NCBI RefSeq assembly: GCF_001546115.1
Contig: NZ_KQ955208.1
Span: forward strand, 1,257,005 to 1,321,004
Direction: 5' to 3'
Source: Paracoccus aminovorans
Lineage (GTDB): Bacteria; Pseudomonadota; Alphaproteobacteria; Rhodobacterales; Rhodobacteraceae
DNA: 64,000 bases
The translations under genes were made by a program, and so were the position numbers. Below the pieces are notes generated by a model, which worked only from the letters and a program-made list of their open reading frames with translations, was not told where the DNA came from and made no database searches. Shown in pieces: positions 18,219 through 28,221 of the stretch (the first letter of the stretch is position 1; each line of letters begins with the position of its first letter).

Positions 18219-18532
18219 AGCGACAGGTAAAGCGCGGTCATCCCCGACAGGATGGCCGCCAGCGCATTGCGCGTCGCCACCCCCGCCACGATGGCCACCG
18301 CCGCCGCGAACAGCCGCGCCGGATCGGGCTGGCCCTGGGTCGCCGCCGGCCAGGCCACCAGCGGCGCGACGATGGCCGGCAGCACGCCGACCGCCGTATA
18401 GCGCAAGAGCCGCTGCGCCCAGACCGGCAGCGGCCGGTTGCCGAGCGCGCCGAGAAACGACCAGCGCAGCCCATAGGTGCCCAGGCCGATGGCGATGATG
18501 ATGCCCCAGATCGTCGGGTCGGAATAGGTCAT
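18203..18532 (-). CDS. azlD: AzlD-family branched-chain amino acid exporter, small subunit
   Basis: The 109-residue membrane protein has about four helices and the AzlD look: WGIIIAIGLGTYGLRWSFLG at the start and GVATRNALAAILSGM near the end. AzlD works with AzlC as a two-part exporter of branched-chain or other amino acids in the inner membrane. Its ATG overlaps the azlC stop by 4 nt (ATGA), which fits a coupled pair. The substrate here is inferred only from the family. Confidence 0.88.
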   Translation of the reverse strand: MTYSDPTIWGIIIAIGLGTYGLRWSFLGALGNRPLPVWAQRLLRYTAVGVLPAIVAPLVAWPAATQGQPDPARLFAAAVAIVAGVATRNALAAILSGMTALYLSLYLIG

Positions 18533-19314
18533 GGCAGGGATGCTCCGATCCGGGCGCGGCGGCGCTCCAGCGCCAGTTCGGTCAGGGCGCCCGACGCCAT
18601 CGCCAGCGGCGCCGCGACGAACAGGCCCATCCCCGAGGGCAGGAAGGCAAAGACCAGCGCCGCCGTGACCGCGACCAGCGCCGCCACCAGATGCGGCAGG
18701 CTGCGCAGCGCCGGCGCGATCAGCGCGATGAAGGTGATCGGCACCGCGAAATCCAGCGCCCAGCTTTCCGGGATCGCCTGGCCCATGATGGCGCCCAAGG
18801 CCGCGGCCACGAACCAGGGCACGCAGGTCGCCAGCGCCGCGCCCAGGAAATAGCCCAGCCGCTGCGGCATGCTCAGGCGCGGGTTGCGCTCGTAATGCTG
18901 GACCGACAGCGCATAGGTCTGGTCGATCAGCACATAGGACACCCAGGCCCGGTCGCGCGGCCGCGCCGCGCCCAGCCAGGGCACCAGCGCGGCGGAATAC
19001 ATCGCCATGCGCAGGTTCACCGCCACCGCCGAAACGATCACCACCAGCGCCGGTGCCTGGTCCGTCATCAGCTGCACCGCGGTGAACTGCGAGGCCCCGG
19101 CCAGCACCAGCACGGTGAAGCCCATGGTCTTCGCCAGATCCAGCCCCGCGTCCGAGGCGACCACGCCGAACAGCAGGCCAAAGGGCAGCAGCACCAGGAT
19201 GAAGGGCAGCGCCTGCAGAAAGCCGTGCCGGACGCATTGCCGGGGCGTGCGCGCCAGGGCACGGGCCTGATCGGGCGTCGGCTCGGTCGCGCTGGCTGGG
19301 GTGGGGGCTGGCAT
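18529..19314 (-). CDS. azlC: AzlC-family amino acid exporter, large subunit
   Basis: The 261-residue membrane protein has GFLQALPFILVLLPFGLLFG, then FTVLVLAGASQFTAVQLM, the family's signature (GASQF), and NLRMAMYSAALVPWLG. About five to seven helices are evident. It forms the transport path of an AzlCD exporter. The N-terminal ~25 residues before the first helix are Pro/Thr-rich and cytosolic. Only azlD is in the same operon; no local Lrp-type regulator is adjacent. Confidence 0.9.
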   Translation of the reverse strand: MPAPTPASATEPTPDQARALARTPRQCVRHGFLQALPFILVLLPFGLLFGVVASDAGLDLAKTMGFTVLVLAGASQFTAVQLMTDQAPALVVIVSAVAVNLRMAMYSAALVPWLGAARPRDRAWVSYVLIDQTYALSVQHYERNPRLSMPQRLGYFLGAALATCVPWFVAAALGAIMGQAIPESWALDFAVPITFIALIAPALRSLPHLVAALVAVTAALVFAFLPSGMGLFVAAPLAMASGALTELALERRRARIGASLP

Positions 19315-19383
19315 GGAATGGGCTCGTCAAACGCCTTGGACTGCGGCAGATAGGCGCATCCGCCGCCGAATGACAAGCCGCCC

Positions 19384-19983
19384 ATGATCCCGCCCTTGCC
19401 CCGCCCCTTGCCGCCGCCCCGCATCGCGCAGGGTGTGCCGCCCGCGCTGCGCCGGGCGGCGGCGGCGCTTTACTGGCGGCATTTCGGCCGGCAAATCCTG
19501 CCGGTCCCGGTCCCGGCGCGGCAGGGCATTGCGCTGGTTGCCGCCGCCATGCGGCCCGGCCAGGCGCTGGTCGCGCTTTCGGCGCAGGGCGGGCTCGTGG
19601 GTCTTGTCGGGCTGCGCGATGCCGGGGGCGGCTTTCTCGACCCCGGGCCTGGCAGCTTCGTCGCGGTCTGGGGCCGCGCGGGCGGGCGGCTGCGGCATCT
19701 GTCGACCGCCCTCTACCGTCCCGGCCAGGGCACGACCGACCTGGTTCTGGACGGGCTGGCAACGCATCCGCGCTGGCGCCGGCAGGGGATCGCCCGGGCG
19801 CTGGTCCGCGCGGCACTGGCCGAGGCACGGGCGCGCGGCCATCACGGGCTGCGCGTCGAGGTCGAGGCCCGCAACCACGCCGCCCTGGCCGCCTGGCGCG
19901 CGCTCGGCTTCCAGCCGCTGCCGCGGCAGCGGCTGGGCTGGCCCTGGGCGGCGCCGGCGCATGTGCTGCGCCTGCCGGTCTAG
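19384..19983 (+). CDS. GNAT-family N-acetyltransferase
   Basis: The 199-residue protein has the acetyl-CoA pyrophosphate loop ATHPRWRRQGIARALVRAAL (motif A, R/Q-x-x-G-x-A) at residues ~121-140, followed by GLRVEVEARNHAALAAWRAL, where the conserved Asn and AxxxYxxxGF-like end are visible. It should acetylate an amine with acetyl-CoA in the cytosol; the acceptor is unknown. The N-terminal ~20 residues are Pro-rich. It is divergent from azlC and its stop overlaps the next gene's stop by 4 nt on the other strand. Confidence 0.85.
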   Translation: MIPPLPRPLPPPRIAQGVPPALRRAAAALYWRHFGRQILPVPVPARQGIALVAAAMRPGQALVALSAQGGLVGLVGLRDAGGGFLDPGPGSFVAVWGRAGGRLRHLSTALYRPGQGTTDLVLDGLATHPRWRRQGIARALVRAALAEARARGHHGLRVEVEARNHAALAAWRALGFQPLPRQRLGWPWAAPAHVLRLPV

Positions 19984-20951
19984 GGCTGTTCGTCTTCGGT
20001 CATGCCCTCCGGCCCGGCGCCGGCGCGGCCCAGCATCCCCGTCACCTGCGCCAGCAGCGTGAAGGCCCGGCCCGAGCGGCTTTCGGCCAGCACGGCCAGC
20101 AGCTGCGGCTCGCCGTCCTGCGCCTTGCGGCTCAGCAGCCGGTCGAAATGGCGCAGGAAGTGATGCGCGACATCGCGGAACACCTCGTCGCCGCGCAGCA
20201 TGGTGCCGGCGATGCGCAAGGCGTTCTCGTCGCCGATGACGGCAAGGCCGGCGACCGGCTCGCCGCGCGCCCCTTCGGCAAAGCGGCGCCACAATGCGGC
20301 ATCGGTCTCGGGGACGACCAGCTCGTCCATATAGACGCCCTGACCGGCCAGCAGCGTGACCACATCCTGCGCGGCGCGGATCAGCCGGGCCATGCCGGGA
20401 TCGGCCAGCGCCAGCCGCAGGCAGCGAATCGCCTCGCGGTCCTCGGGCCCGTCGGGAAAGTTCAGCGCAAAGAAAAGCTCGGGCCCGGTCAGCTCGGCGG
20501 CGGGCGGCGAGTCGAGCTCCAGCATCGCCTGCCGGCTGTCGGCGGCCGGGCGGGGCGGTGGCGCGGGGATCGCGGCGCGCCGCGGCAGCGGGGCCGGCGC
20601 CGGCGTCGGCCGGGGCTCGGGGCGCGGCTCGGCCAAGGCGGGCGGCAGCGGCTCGGCGCCCCCCTCGCTTTGCATCCGTGCCAGGGTGGCGCGCAATTCC
20701 TCGGCCTCGGCCCGCAGCAGCAGCAGCGCGCGCGCCGACCAGACCGCCAGCCAGATCAGCGCCAGCGGCAGGAGCAGGCCCAGAAGCCAGATCAGCCAGC
20801 CGGCGCCGCCCTGGGCCTCGGTCTCGGGGCTAAGCAGCGCCAGCAGCCCGGCCAGCGCCAGCCAGCCGAGGCTCGCCGCGACACCGAAGGCCAGCACCCG
20901 GTCGCGGGCCTGGGCGGTGGCGAGACGGCGCAGGACATCAAGCGAACTCAT
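19980..20951 (-). CDS. Conserved membrane-anchored protein of unknown function
   Basis: This 323-residue protein has two N-terminal helices (AFGVAASLGWLALAGLLALL and a Leu-rich one from GWLIWLLG), a short coiled-coil-like stretch (LLRAEAEELRATLARMQSEG), a Pro/Ala-rich linker, and a soluble C-terminal domain of ~170 residues (from ELTGPELFFALNFPDGPEDR). It starts 15 nt after greA on the same strand, so is probably co-transcribed with it. I do not recognise a catalytic motif. The coiled coil and linker suggest a scaffold facing the cytosol. Confidence 0.7.
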   Translation of the reverse strand: MSSLDVLRRLATAQARDRVLAFGVAASLGWLALAGLLALLSPETEAQGGAGWLIWLLGLLLPLALIWLAVWSARALLLLRAEAEELRATLARMQSEGGAEPLPPALAEPRPEPRPTPAPAPLPRRAAIPAPPPRPAADSRQAMLELDSPPAAELTGPELFFALNFPDGPEDREAIRCLRLALADPGMARLIRAAQDVVTLLAGQGVYMDELVVPETDAALWRRFAEGARGEPVAGLAVIGDENALRIAGTMLRGDEVFRDVAHHFLRHFDRLLSRKAQDGEPQLLAVLAESRSGRAFTLLAQVTGMLGRAGAGPEGMTEDEQP

Positions 20952-20966
20952 GCGCCGCCCCCCGCG

Positions 20967-21437
20967 TCAGACGAACCGGACCGCGATGATCTCATAGGAC
21001 TTGCCGCCGCCGGGCGTGACCACCTCGACGCTGTCGCCCTCGTCCTTGCCGATCAGCGCGCGCGCCAGCGGCGAGCGGATGTTCAAGAGCCCGCGCTCCA
21101 GGTCGGCCTCGGCCTCGCCAACGATCTGATAGGTGCGCTCTTCCTCGGTATCCTCGTCCACCAGGGTGACGGTGGCGCCGAACTTGACGCTGCCCGACAG
21201 GCGCGAGGGATCGATGACCTCGGCGCGCGAGATGATCATCTCGAGCTCCTTGATCCGGCCCTCGACGAAGCTCTGCTTCTCGCGGGCGGCGTGGTATTCG
21301 GCGTTTTCCGACAGGTCGCCGTGTTCGCGCGCCTCGGCGATGGCACGGATCACCGCCGGACGCTCGACCGCGCGCAGCTCGCGCAGCTCCTCGTCCAGCT
21401 GGTCATAGCCCGCGCGGGTCATCGGTATCTTTTCCAT
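20967..21437 (-). CDS. greA: Transcription elongation factor GreA
   Basis: GreA enters the RNA polymerase secondary channel and stimulates transcript cleavage in stalled complexes. The 156-residue length is standard. The N-terminal coiled coil has [20 protein letters not shown], with the conserved acidic tip (DLSENAEY), and the C-terminal domain has [18 protein letters not shown] and [21 protein letters not shown] at 21437 is chosen over an upstream in-frame start because GreA proteins begin here and GGAAGGACTGGA precedes it. A strong hairpin lies in the leader at 21495-21522. Confidence 0.96.
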   Translation of the reverse strand: MEKIPMTRAGYDQLDEELRELRAVERPAVIRAIAEAREHGDLSENAEYHAAREKQSFVEGRIKELEMIISRAEVIDPSRLSGSVKFGATVTLVDEDTEEERTYQIVGEAEADLERGLLNIRSPLARALIGKDEGDSVEVVTPGGGKSYEIIAVRFV

Positions 21438-21494
21438 TCCAGTCCTTCCGGTCGCGACAGGGCGACACCACTCAACGCGAAACAAGGTGTTGGA

Positions 21495-21522
21495 ACGCCC
21501 CCGAGCCGATGGCCGGGGGCGT
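21495..21522. repeat. Strong inverted repeat in the greA leader / greA-etfQO intergenic region
   Basis: ACGCCCCCG and CGGGGGCGT form a perfect 9-bp stem, extended by an inner GCC/GGC with one bulged base and a 3-nt loop. It lies 58 bp before the greA start and ~190 bp before the ETF-QO start. There is no T-run on either side, so it is not a classic terminator; a leader-RNA structure or a protein-binding site is possible. Confidence 0.5.
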
Positions 21523-21712
21523 CCGCAGAAATCCGGGGGGCATCGTGGCCGGTTCCGCCCCCTGTTTCAAGCCCCGCCGGCGCGCATCCGCGAAGCTCCG
21601 CGCAGAAAGGTCGCAGAATTGCAATTGTTCGTCGCGTTCCGATTGCCCGCAACAATATGACGCGCTAGGTGTTCCGCCCAGATTGATGAGCCAGGGAAGC
21701 GGGGGCCGAGCC

Positions 21713-23359
21713 ATGTCTGAGATCGAACGCGAATCCATGGAATACGACGTGGTGATCGTCGGCGGCGGCCCGAGCGGGCTGTCTGCGGCGATCCGGCTGA
21801 AGCAGGTGAACCCCGAACTCAGCGTCGTGCTGCTGGAAAAGGGCTCGGAGATCGGCGCGCATATCCTGTCGGGCGCGGTGCTCGACACCTCGGGCCTCGA
21901 CCGGCTGATCCCGGACTGGAAGGACCGGGGCGCCCCCATCGAGACCGAAGTCACCCAGGACAATTTCTACATCCTCGGCCCGCATGGCCAGGTCCGGGTG
22001 CCGAACTGGCCGATGCCGCCCTTGATGTCGAACCACGGCAAATACATCGTCAGCATGGGCAATGTCTGCCGCTGGCTCGCCGAGCAGGCCGAGGCGCTGG
22101 AGGTCGAGATCTTCCCCGGCATGGCCTGCTCGCAGCTGGTCTATGAGGGCAGCCGCGTCGTCGGCGTCGTCGCCGGCGAGATGGGGCTGAATGCCGACGG
22201 CACCCCCGGCCCGGGCTACGAGCCCGGCATGGAACTGCGCGGCAAATACGTGCTGATCTGCGAGGGCGTGCGCGGCTCTCTGGCCAAGGAACTGATCGGC
22301 AGATACGACCTCTCGGCCGGCCACGAGCCGCAGAAATTCGGCCTCGGCATGAAGGAGATCTGGGAGATCCCGGCCGAGAAGGCCCGCCCCGGCACCGTCA
22401 CCCACACCATGGGCTGGCCCTTGGGCAAGAATGCCGGCGGCGGCAGCTTCATCTATCACCTCGGCGGCAACCAGGTGCTGGTCGGCTTCGTCGTGCACCT
22501 GAACTACAAGAACCCCTATCTCTACCCCTACATGGAGTTCCAGCGCTTCAAGCATCACCCGCTGGTCGCGGACCTGCTGGAAGGCGGCAAGCGCGTCGCC
22601 TATGGCGCCCGCGCCATCTCCGAGGGCGGCTGGCAGTCGATCCCCAAGCTGACCGTGCCGGGGGCGGCGCTGCTCGGCTGCTCGGCCGGGCTGGTGAACG
22701 TGCCGCGCATCAAGGGCAACCACAACGCCATGCTGTCAGGCATCGCCGCGGCCGAGGCGGCGGCGGCGGCCATCGCCGCCGGCCGCGCGGGCGACGAACT
22801 GGCCGATTACGAGGCCGAGGTCCGCAGCGGCGCCATCGCCCGCGACCTGAAGCCGGTGCGCAACGTCAAGCCGGTGTGGTCGAAGCTGGGGCTCTGGCCC
22901 TCGCTGGCGCTCGGCGGCTTCGACATGTGGGTGGCGAACCTGACCGGCTGGAACCCCTTGGGCACCTGGAAGCACGGCAAGACGGATGCGCAGGCCACCG
23001 GCAAGGCCGCGGATTTCCAGCCCATCGACTATCCGAGGCCGGACGGCAAGCTGTCCTTCGACCGGCTGACCAACGTGGCGTTCTCCTTCACCAACCACGA
23101 GGAAAGCCAGCCCTGCCACCTGAAGCTGAAGGATCCCGCGATCCCGATCGCGGTGAACCTGCCGCTTTATGCCGAGCCGGCGCAGCGCTACTGCCCGGCC
23201 GGGGTCTACGAGGTGCTGGAGGGCGACGACGGCCCGCGCTTCCAGATCAACTTCCAGAACTGCGTGCATTGCAAGACCTGCGACATCAAGGACCCGTCGC
23301 AGAACATCAACTGGACCACGCCCCAAGGCGGCGACGGGCCGAACTACCCGAATATGTGA
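21713..23359 (+). CDS. Electron transfer flavoprotein-ubiquinone oxidoreductase
   Basis: This 548-residue membrane-bound enzyme passes electrons from reduced ETF to ubiquinone. The FAD dinucleotide fold is DVVIVGGGPSGLSAAIRL at residues ~10-27. The C-terminal 4Fe-4S site is visible as YCPAGVYEV and then NCVHCKTCDIKDP, supplying four cysteines. GLVNVPRIKGNHNAMLSG is also typical. The start at 21713 is preceded by GGGAAGCGGGGG. It links to fatty-acid and amino-acid oxidation, matching the acyl-CoA dehydrogenase at 14627. Confidence 0.96.
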   Translation: MSEIERESMEYDVVIVGGGPSGLSAAIRLKQVNPELSVVLLEKGSEIGAHILSGAVLDTSGLDRLIPDWKDRGAPIETEVTQDNFYILGPHGQVRVPNWPMPPLMSNHGKYIVSMGNVCRWLAEQAEALEVEIFPGMACSQLVYEGSRVVGVVAGEMGLNADGTPGPGYEPGMELRGKYVLICEGVRGSLAKELIGRYDLSAGHEPQKFGLGMKEIWEIPAEKARPGTVTHTMGWPLGKNAGGGSFIYHLGGNQVLVGFVVHLNYKNPYLYPYMEFQRFKHHPLVADLLEGGKRVAYGARAISEGGWQSIPKLTVPGAALLGCSAGLVNVPRIKGNHNAMLSGIAAAEAAAAAIAAGRAGDELADYEAEVRSGAIARDLKPVRNVKPVWSKLGLWPSLALGGFDMWVANLTGWNPLGTWKHGKTDAQATGKAADFQPIDYPRPDGKLSFDRLTNVAFSFTNHEESQPCHLKLKDPAIPIAVNLPLYAEPAQRYCPAGVYEVLEGDDGPRFQINFQNCVHCKTCDIKDPSQNINWTTPQGGDGPNYPNM

Positions 23360-23454
23360 TCGCACCCGCCGGCACCGCCCCGGTCGCGGCGTTGCCCAAT
23401 CGCGCCGCGCCGGCTAGGGTCGCGGCGCGAATTGCGAAGGACTGGGCCAAAGCC

Positions 23455-25281
23455 GTGACCACAAGACTGATCCCGCTGGCGCTGATCGCGCTGACCGCGA
23501 CGCTGCCGCTGCAACAGGCCGGCGCCGCGCCGCTGATGGCCCAGACCCAGCCGGCACCAAAGCCCGAGCGCCCCGCCCATCGCCCCGGCGAGATGGCCGT
23601 GATCCACGGCTTGGCCGGCCCCTATCTGGCGGCGCGCATGGCGGCGATCCAGAACGACTATCGCAGCGCCGCCGACTACTACCTGCAGGCGCTCGCCCAG
23701 GACGACACCGACGCCTATCTGCAGGACAGCGCGATGGTGGCGCTGATCTCCGCCGGCGAGATGGAGCGCGCCACGGCGCTGGCCGTCACCATGTCCGACC
23801 AGGGCCGCGCCACCGAGCTGGCCCGGCTGGTGCAGCGCGCCGAACTGGCCCGCGCCGGGCGCTGGGACGACCTGGTGGCCTCCATCGACTCGGCCCCCAC
23901 GGCCGAGAACGCCGCCGATGCCCCCGGCGGCGCGGCGCTGGTCGACGGCATGATCCGGGCCTGGGCGCTGCTGGGCGCCGGCAAGGCGGGCGAATCGCTG
24001 GCCGCCTTCAAGAAGCTGGCCACGATGCGCGGCGCGGCGCCGATGGTGAACTACCACCTGGCGCTGGCCAAGGCCAAGGTCGGCGATTTCGAGGGCGCCG
24101 AGGAACTGCTGGCCGACCCCGCCACCGGCGCGCATATCCTGGGCGTCGTGGCCCGGGCACAGGTCCTGTCGCAGCTGGAACGCGACAAGGACGCCGTCGC
24201 CATGCTGGACGCCACCCAGGGCCTGGCCGAGGAACCGCATCTTCTGGCCATGCGCGACCGGCTGGCCAAGGGCGAGACGCTGGCCTTCGACAGCATCCGC
24301 ACGCCGGCCGACGGTATCGCGCAGGTGTTCCTGACCTTCGGCTCGGTGCTGGCCTCGACCGAGGAGCCCGACCCGCTGGCCCTGATCCATGCCCGGCTGG
24401 CCGAATACCTGGCCCCCGACCTGGGCGAGGCGCGGCTTCTGGCCGCGCAGCTCTTGCAAGGCTTCGGCCAGTTCGACCTGGCCGAGCGGGAATTCGAGAA
24501 GCTGCGCGAGCTTGGCGACATGCGGCCGGTGGCCGAGCTGGCCCGCATCGACGCCCTCGCCCGGGCCGAGCGGCTGGACGACGCCGAAAAGGCGGCGCTG
24601 GCGCTGACCGCCACCCATCCCGAACTGGCGCAGGGCTGGATCGCGCTTGGCGACCTGCTGCGCCAGCAGGACAAGTTCGGCCAGGCGATTCCGGCCTATG
24701 ACAAGGCGCTGTCGCTGATCGGCGACAAGGCGCCCGAGGCGCGCTGGTTTCCGCTTTACGCCCGCGGCATCGCGCTGGAACGCGCCGGCAAGTTTTCCAA
24801 GGCCGAGGCCGATTTCCGCGAAGCGCTGAAGATCCGCCCGGATTCGGCGCAGGTGCTGAACTATCTCGGCTACAGCCTGGTCGACCGCAACGAAAAGCTG
24901 GACGAGGCCCTGAAGCTGATCCAGCGCGCGGTCGAGCTGCGGCCGGACGACGGCTATATCCTCGATTCGCTGGCCTGGGCCTATTTCCGCCTCGGCCGCT
25001 ATGACGAGGCGGTGGCGCCGATGGAACGCGCCGTCGCCGCCATGGCCGGCGATTCGCTGGTCAACGACCATATGGGCGACATCTACTGGATGGTCGGCCG
25101 CCACCGCGAGGCCGAGATCCAGTGGCAGCGCGCCCTGTCCCTGAAGCCCGAGCAGGAGGCCGAGGCCCACCGCATCCGCGCCAAGCTGGAGCGTGGCCTC
25201 GACGCGGTGCTGGACGAGGAAAAGGCCAATGGCGGCAAGCTGCCCGAGGCCCCTGCCCCGGAACCCGCCAGGGCCGACTGA
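23455..25281 (+). CDS. Exported tetratricopeptide-repeat protein
   Basis: A 608-residue protein with an N-terminal signal peptide ([20 protein letters not shown], cleavage near GAA|PL) and many helical TPR-like repeats, clearest in the second half: [63 protein letters not shown] arrays bind partner proteins; here it is periplasmic or attached to the outer membrane. The GTG at 23455 is chosen because it begins the signal peptide. It precedes ispE by 3 nt, forming an operon with it. The specific partner is unknown. Confidence 0.85.
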   Translation: MTTRLIPLALIALTATLPLQQAGAAPLMAQTQPAPKPERPAHRPGEMAVIHGLAGPYLAARMAAIQNDYRSAADYYLQALAQDDTDAYLQDSAMVALISAGEMERATALAVTMSDQGRATELARLVQRAELARAGRWDDLVASIDSAPTAENAADAPGGAALVDGMIRAWALLGAGKAGESLAAFKKLATMRGAAPMVNYHLALAKAKVGDFEGAEELLADPATGAHILGVVARAQVLSQLERDKDAVAMLDATQGLAEEPHLLAMRDRLAKGETLAFDSIRTPADGIAQVFLTFGSVLASTEEPDPLALIHARLAEYLAPDLGEARLLAAQLLQGFGQFDLAEREFEKLRELGDMRPVAELARIDALARAERLDDAEKAALALTATHPELAQGWIALGDLLRQQDKFGQAIPAYDKALSLIGDKAPEARWFPLYARGIALERAGKFSKAEADFREALKIRPDSAQVLNYLGYSLVDRNEKLDEALKLIQRAVELRPDDGYILDSLAWAYFRLGRYDEAVAPMERAVAAMAGDSLVNDHMGDIYWMVGRHREAEIQWQRALSLKPEQEAEAHRIRAKLERGLDAVLDEEKANGGKLPEAPAPEPARAD

Positions 25282-25284
25282 GCC

Positions 25285-26106
25285 ATGCCCCTGCCCCGGC
25301 GCGAGCGGGCGCCCGCCAAGCTGAACCTGACGCTGCATGTCACCGGCCGGCGTGCCGACGGCTACCACCTGCTGGATTCGCTGGTGGTGTTCCTGGATGT
25401 CGGCGACGTGGTGACGGTCACGCCCGGCCCGCTGTCGCTGGAGCTGACCGGGCCCTTCGCCGCCGGGCTGGCCGCCGAGCCCGACAACCTCTGCCTGCGT
25501 GCCGCCCGGCTGGCGGGGCGCGAGGCGCGCATCACGCTGGAAAAGAATCTGCCGGTCGCCTCGGGCATCGGCGGCGGCTCGGCCGATGCGGCGGCGGTGC
25601 TGCGCGCGCTCGACGCCCGGCCCGAGGGCGCCGAAACCCTGGGCGCCGACGTGCCGGTCTGCCTCGCCGGCCGGCCGACGCGCATGCGGGGTTTGGGCGA
25701 GATCCTCGACCCGCTGCCCGCGCTGCCCGAACTGCATCTGCTGCTGGTGAACCCGGGCCGGGGCCTCTCGACGCCGCAGGTGTTCAAGGCGCTGGAAAAC
25801 CGCGACAATGCAGCGATGCCCGAGCCGCTGCCCGCCTTTCCGGACGCGGCGACGCTGATCGGCTTTCTGCGCACCTGCCGCAACGACCTGGAAGCCCCGG
25901 CGATCCGGTTCATGCCGCAGATCGCCGCCTGCCTGGCCGCGATCCGCGCCCAGGGCGCAGAGCTTCAACGCATGTCCGGCTCGGGCGCGACCTGCTTCGG
26001 CCTCTTCGCCAGCCGGGCCAAGGCCGAGGCCGCCCGCACCGCCATCGCCCGGGCCCATCCCGAATGGTGGCTCGCCGCATCTGGACTTGCGCCGGCAAAT
26101 CCCTAA
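25285..26106 (+). CDS. ispE: 4-diphosphocytidyl-2-C-methyl-D-erythritol kinase
   Basis: IspE phosphorylates CDP-methylerythritol in the MEP isoprenoid pathway; dxs for the first step is at 49240. The 273 residues have [20 protein letters not shown] with the conserved catalytic start, [20 protein letters not shown] as the GHMP-kinase ATP loop, and [13 protein letters not shown] near the end. It follows the TPR gene by 3 nt and precedes pdxJ by 32 nt. Confidence 0.96.
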   Translation: MPLPRRERAPAKLNLTLHVTGRRADGYHLLDSLVVFLDVGDVVTVTPGPLSLELTGPFAAGLAAEPDNLCLRAARLAGREARITLEKNLPVASGIGGGSADAAAVLRALDARPEGAETLGADVPVCLAGRPTRMRGLGEILDPLPALPELHLLLVNPGRGLSTPQVFKALENRDNAAMPEPLPAFPDAATLIGFLRTCRNDLEAPAIRFMPQIAACLAAIRAQGAELQRMSGSGATCFGLFASRAKAEAARTAIARAHPEWWLAASGLAPANP

Positions 26107-26138
26107 ACCTGCAAGCAATTCCACCAGGGGGGACCATC

Positions 26139-26870
26139 ATGCTGCGCCTCGGCGTCAACATCGACCACGTCGCGACCATCCGCAACGCCCGGGGCACGCC
26201 CTGGCCCGACCCGCTGCGCGCCGCCGAACTGGCCGAGCAGGCCGGCGCCGACGGCATCACCGCCCATCTGCGCGAGGATCGCCGCCACATCACCGATGCC
26301 GACATCGAGCGGCTGATCGGGCTCAGGCTGCCCTTGAACCTGGAGATGGCCGCCACCCCGGAAATGCAGCAGATCGCGCTGCGCCACCGCCCGCATGCCG
26401 TCTGCCTGGTCCCGGAAAAGCGCGAGGAGCGCACCACCGAAGGCGGCCTCGACGTCGCCGGCAACGAGGCTTTCCTTCGGGATTTCATCGCGCCCTTGCG
26501 CGAGGCCGGCTGCCGCGTCTCGCTGTTCATCGGCCATGAGCAGGCCCAGATCGATGCCGCCGCCCGCATCGGCGCCGCCGTGGTGGAACTGCACACCGGC
26601 GCCTATTGCGACCTCGACACCGAGGGCCGGCTGCCCGAACGCGACGCCGAACTGGCCGCGCTGCGCCAGGCCGCGGCCCAGGCCCACCTGCTGGGGCTCG
26701 AGGTCCATGCCGGCCACGGCCTGACCTTCGACACGGTCGGCCCCATCGCCGCCATCCCGGAAATCCGCGAACTCAACATCGGCCATTTCCTGATCGCGGA
26801 AGCGGTCTTCATGGGCCTTGGCGCCGCCATCACCGAAATGCGCCGCCGCATGGACGCGGTGCGCCCGTGA
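26139..26870 (+). CDS. pdxJ: Pyridoxine 5'-phosphate synthase
   Basis: PdxJ condenses 1-deoxyxylulose-5-phosphate with 3-amino-2-oxopropyl phosphate in vitamin B6 synthesis; the former comes from Dxs at 49240. The 243-residue length is standard. [51 protein letters not shown] and [11 protein letters not shown] are family signatures with the catalytic Glu and His. GGGGGGACC lies before the ATG. It leads the common alphaproteobacterial order pdxJ-acpS-lepB-rnc-era. Confidence 0.97.
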   Translation: MLRLGVNIDHVATIRNARGTPWPDPLRAAELAEQAGADGITAHLREDRRHITDADIERLIGLRLPLNLEMAATPEMQQIALRHRPHAVCLVPEKREERTTEGGLDVAGNEAFLRDFIAPLREAGCRVSLFIGHEQAQIDAAARIGAAVVELHTGAYCDLDTEGRLPERDAELAALRQAAAQAHLLGLEVHAGHGLTFDTVGPIAAIPEIRELNIGHFLIAEAVFMGLGAAITEMRRRMDAVRP

Positions 26871-26913
26871 CTTCTTTGCTCTGCAAATACCCCGGCAACG
26901 GAGCCGCCTGGCG

Positions 26914-27363
26914 ATGATCCTGGGCATCGGCAGCGACCTCGCCAATATCGAGCGCATCGAGCGCGTGCTCGCGCGCCACGGCGACCGCTTCCGCAACCGG
27001 GTCTTTACCGAGACCGAACTGGCGCTCGCCGCGCGCCGCAAGCAGGAGGCCGCGACACTGGCGAAACGCTGGGCCGCCAAGGAGGCCTGCTCCAAGGCGC
27101 TCGGCACCGGGCTTGCCATGGGGATCGCCTGGCGCGACATGGCGGTCAGCAACCTGGCGACCGGCCAGCCCAGGATGCAGCTGACCGGCTGGGCCGCGGA
27201 ACGGCTGGCCGCGATGACGCCGCCCGGGCACCGGGCGCATGTCCACGTCACCCTGACCGACGACCATCCCTGGGCGCAGGCCTTCGTGCTGATCGAGGCG
27301 CTTCCCGAGGGCGCAAGCCCGCATCCGCCGCGGCTTGACTTTGCCGCCCCGCGCGGCCCATGA
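26914..27363 (+). CDS. acpS: Holo-[acyl-carrier-protein] synthase
   Basis: AcpS attaches 4'-phosphopantetheine from CoA to acyl carrier protein. [20 protein letters not shown] contains the Mg2+-binding aspartate, and [20 protein letters not shown] the conserved K/E. At 149 residues it is slightly longer than the usual ~125-140 owing to a Pro-rich tail ([17 protein letters not shown]). The GCGATG start fits the family. Its stop is a few bases from the lepB start region. Confidence 0.94.
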   Translation: MILGIGSDLANIERIERVLARHGDRFRNRVFTETELALAARRKQEAATLAKRWAAKEACSKALGTGLAMGIAWRDMAVSNLATGQPRMQLTGWAAERLAAMTPPGHRAHVHVTLTDDHPWAQAFVLIEALPEGASPHPPRLDFAAPRGP

Positions 27364-27392
27364 ACGCGCGACTTTCGCAGGAAGGAACGGCC

Positions 27393-28181
27393 ATGGCCAA
27401 AAGCGACGCCCGCACGGATGGGGGCATCTGGGAAACCGTCAAGACCATCTTCTGGGCGCTGCTGATCGCGGGCGTCTTCCGCACGCTGTTCTTCCAGCCG
27501 TTCTGGATCCCCTCGGGCAGCATGAAGGACACGCTGCTGATCGGCGATTTCCTGTTCGTGAACAAGATGGCTTACGGCTATTCCGCCGTCTCCTGCCCCT
27601 TCGGCATCTGCCCGATCTCGGGCCGGATCCTGGGCTCGGAGCCTGCGCGCGGCGACGTGGTGGTGTTCCGCCATCCGCGCGGCGACGATTTCATCAAGCG
27701 GCTGATCGGCCTGCCCGGCGACCGCATCCAGATGAAAGAGGGCGTGCTGTGGATCAACGGCGAAGCCGCGCCGCAGGTCCCGGCGGGCGAATTCGTCGAG
27801 GCGCAGGAACCGCAGGGCCCCGCCGGCAGCCTGCCCTGCCCCGGCCCGATCCGCGAGGCCGAGAACGGCCAATGCGTTGCCCAGCGGTTCACCGAGACCC
27901 TGCCGGGCGGTGTCAGCCACGACGTGCTGAACCTGACCGACAACGGTCCGGGCGACAACACGCCGGAATTCACCGTGCCCGAGGGGCATTACTTCTTCAT
28001 GGGCGACAACCGCGACAATTCCGGCGACTCGCGCTGGCCGGCCGCGGCGGGCGGCGTCGGCATGGTGCCGGCGGATGCGCTGATCGGGCGGGCCGACCGG
28101 ATCATGTTCTCGTCCGCCGGCAAGTCGCTGCTATACTTCTGGACCTGGCGCGCCGACCGCTTCTTCAAGGCCGTGGACTAA
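27393..28181 (+). CDS. lepB: Signal peptidase I
   Basis: LepB cleaves signal peptides on the periplasmic side of the inner membrane using a Ser/Lys dyad. The 262-residue protein has one N-terminal helix (IFWALLIAGVFRTLFF), the catalytic serine in IPSGSMKDTLL, the lysine in GDDFIKRLIGLPGD, and the late box YFFMGDNRDNSGDSR. I choose MAKSD at 27393 because AGGAAGGAACGG precedes it; an upstream ATG at 27360 would add 11 residues. It belongs to the pdxJ-acpS-lepB-rnc-era block. Confidence 0.95.
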   Translation: MAKSDARTDGGIWETVKTIFWALLIAGVFRTLFFQPFWIPSGSMKDTLLIGDFLFVNKMAYGYSAVSCPFGICPISGRILGSEPARGDVVVFRHPRGDDFIKRLIGLPGDRIQMKEGVLWINGEAAPQVPAGEFVEAQEPQGPAGSLPCPGPIREAENGQCVAQRFTETLPGGVSHDVLNLTDNGPGDNTPEFTVPEGHYFFMGDNRDNSGDSRWPAAAGGVGMVPADALIGRADRIMFSSAGKSLLYFWTWRADRFFKAVD

Positions 28182-28221
28182 GGGACATTGCCGCGGCGGC
28201 CCCGCCGTGGCAGGATGAGAC

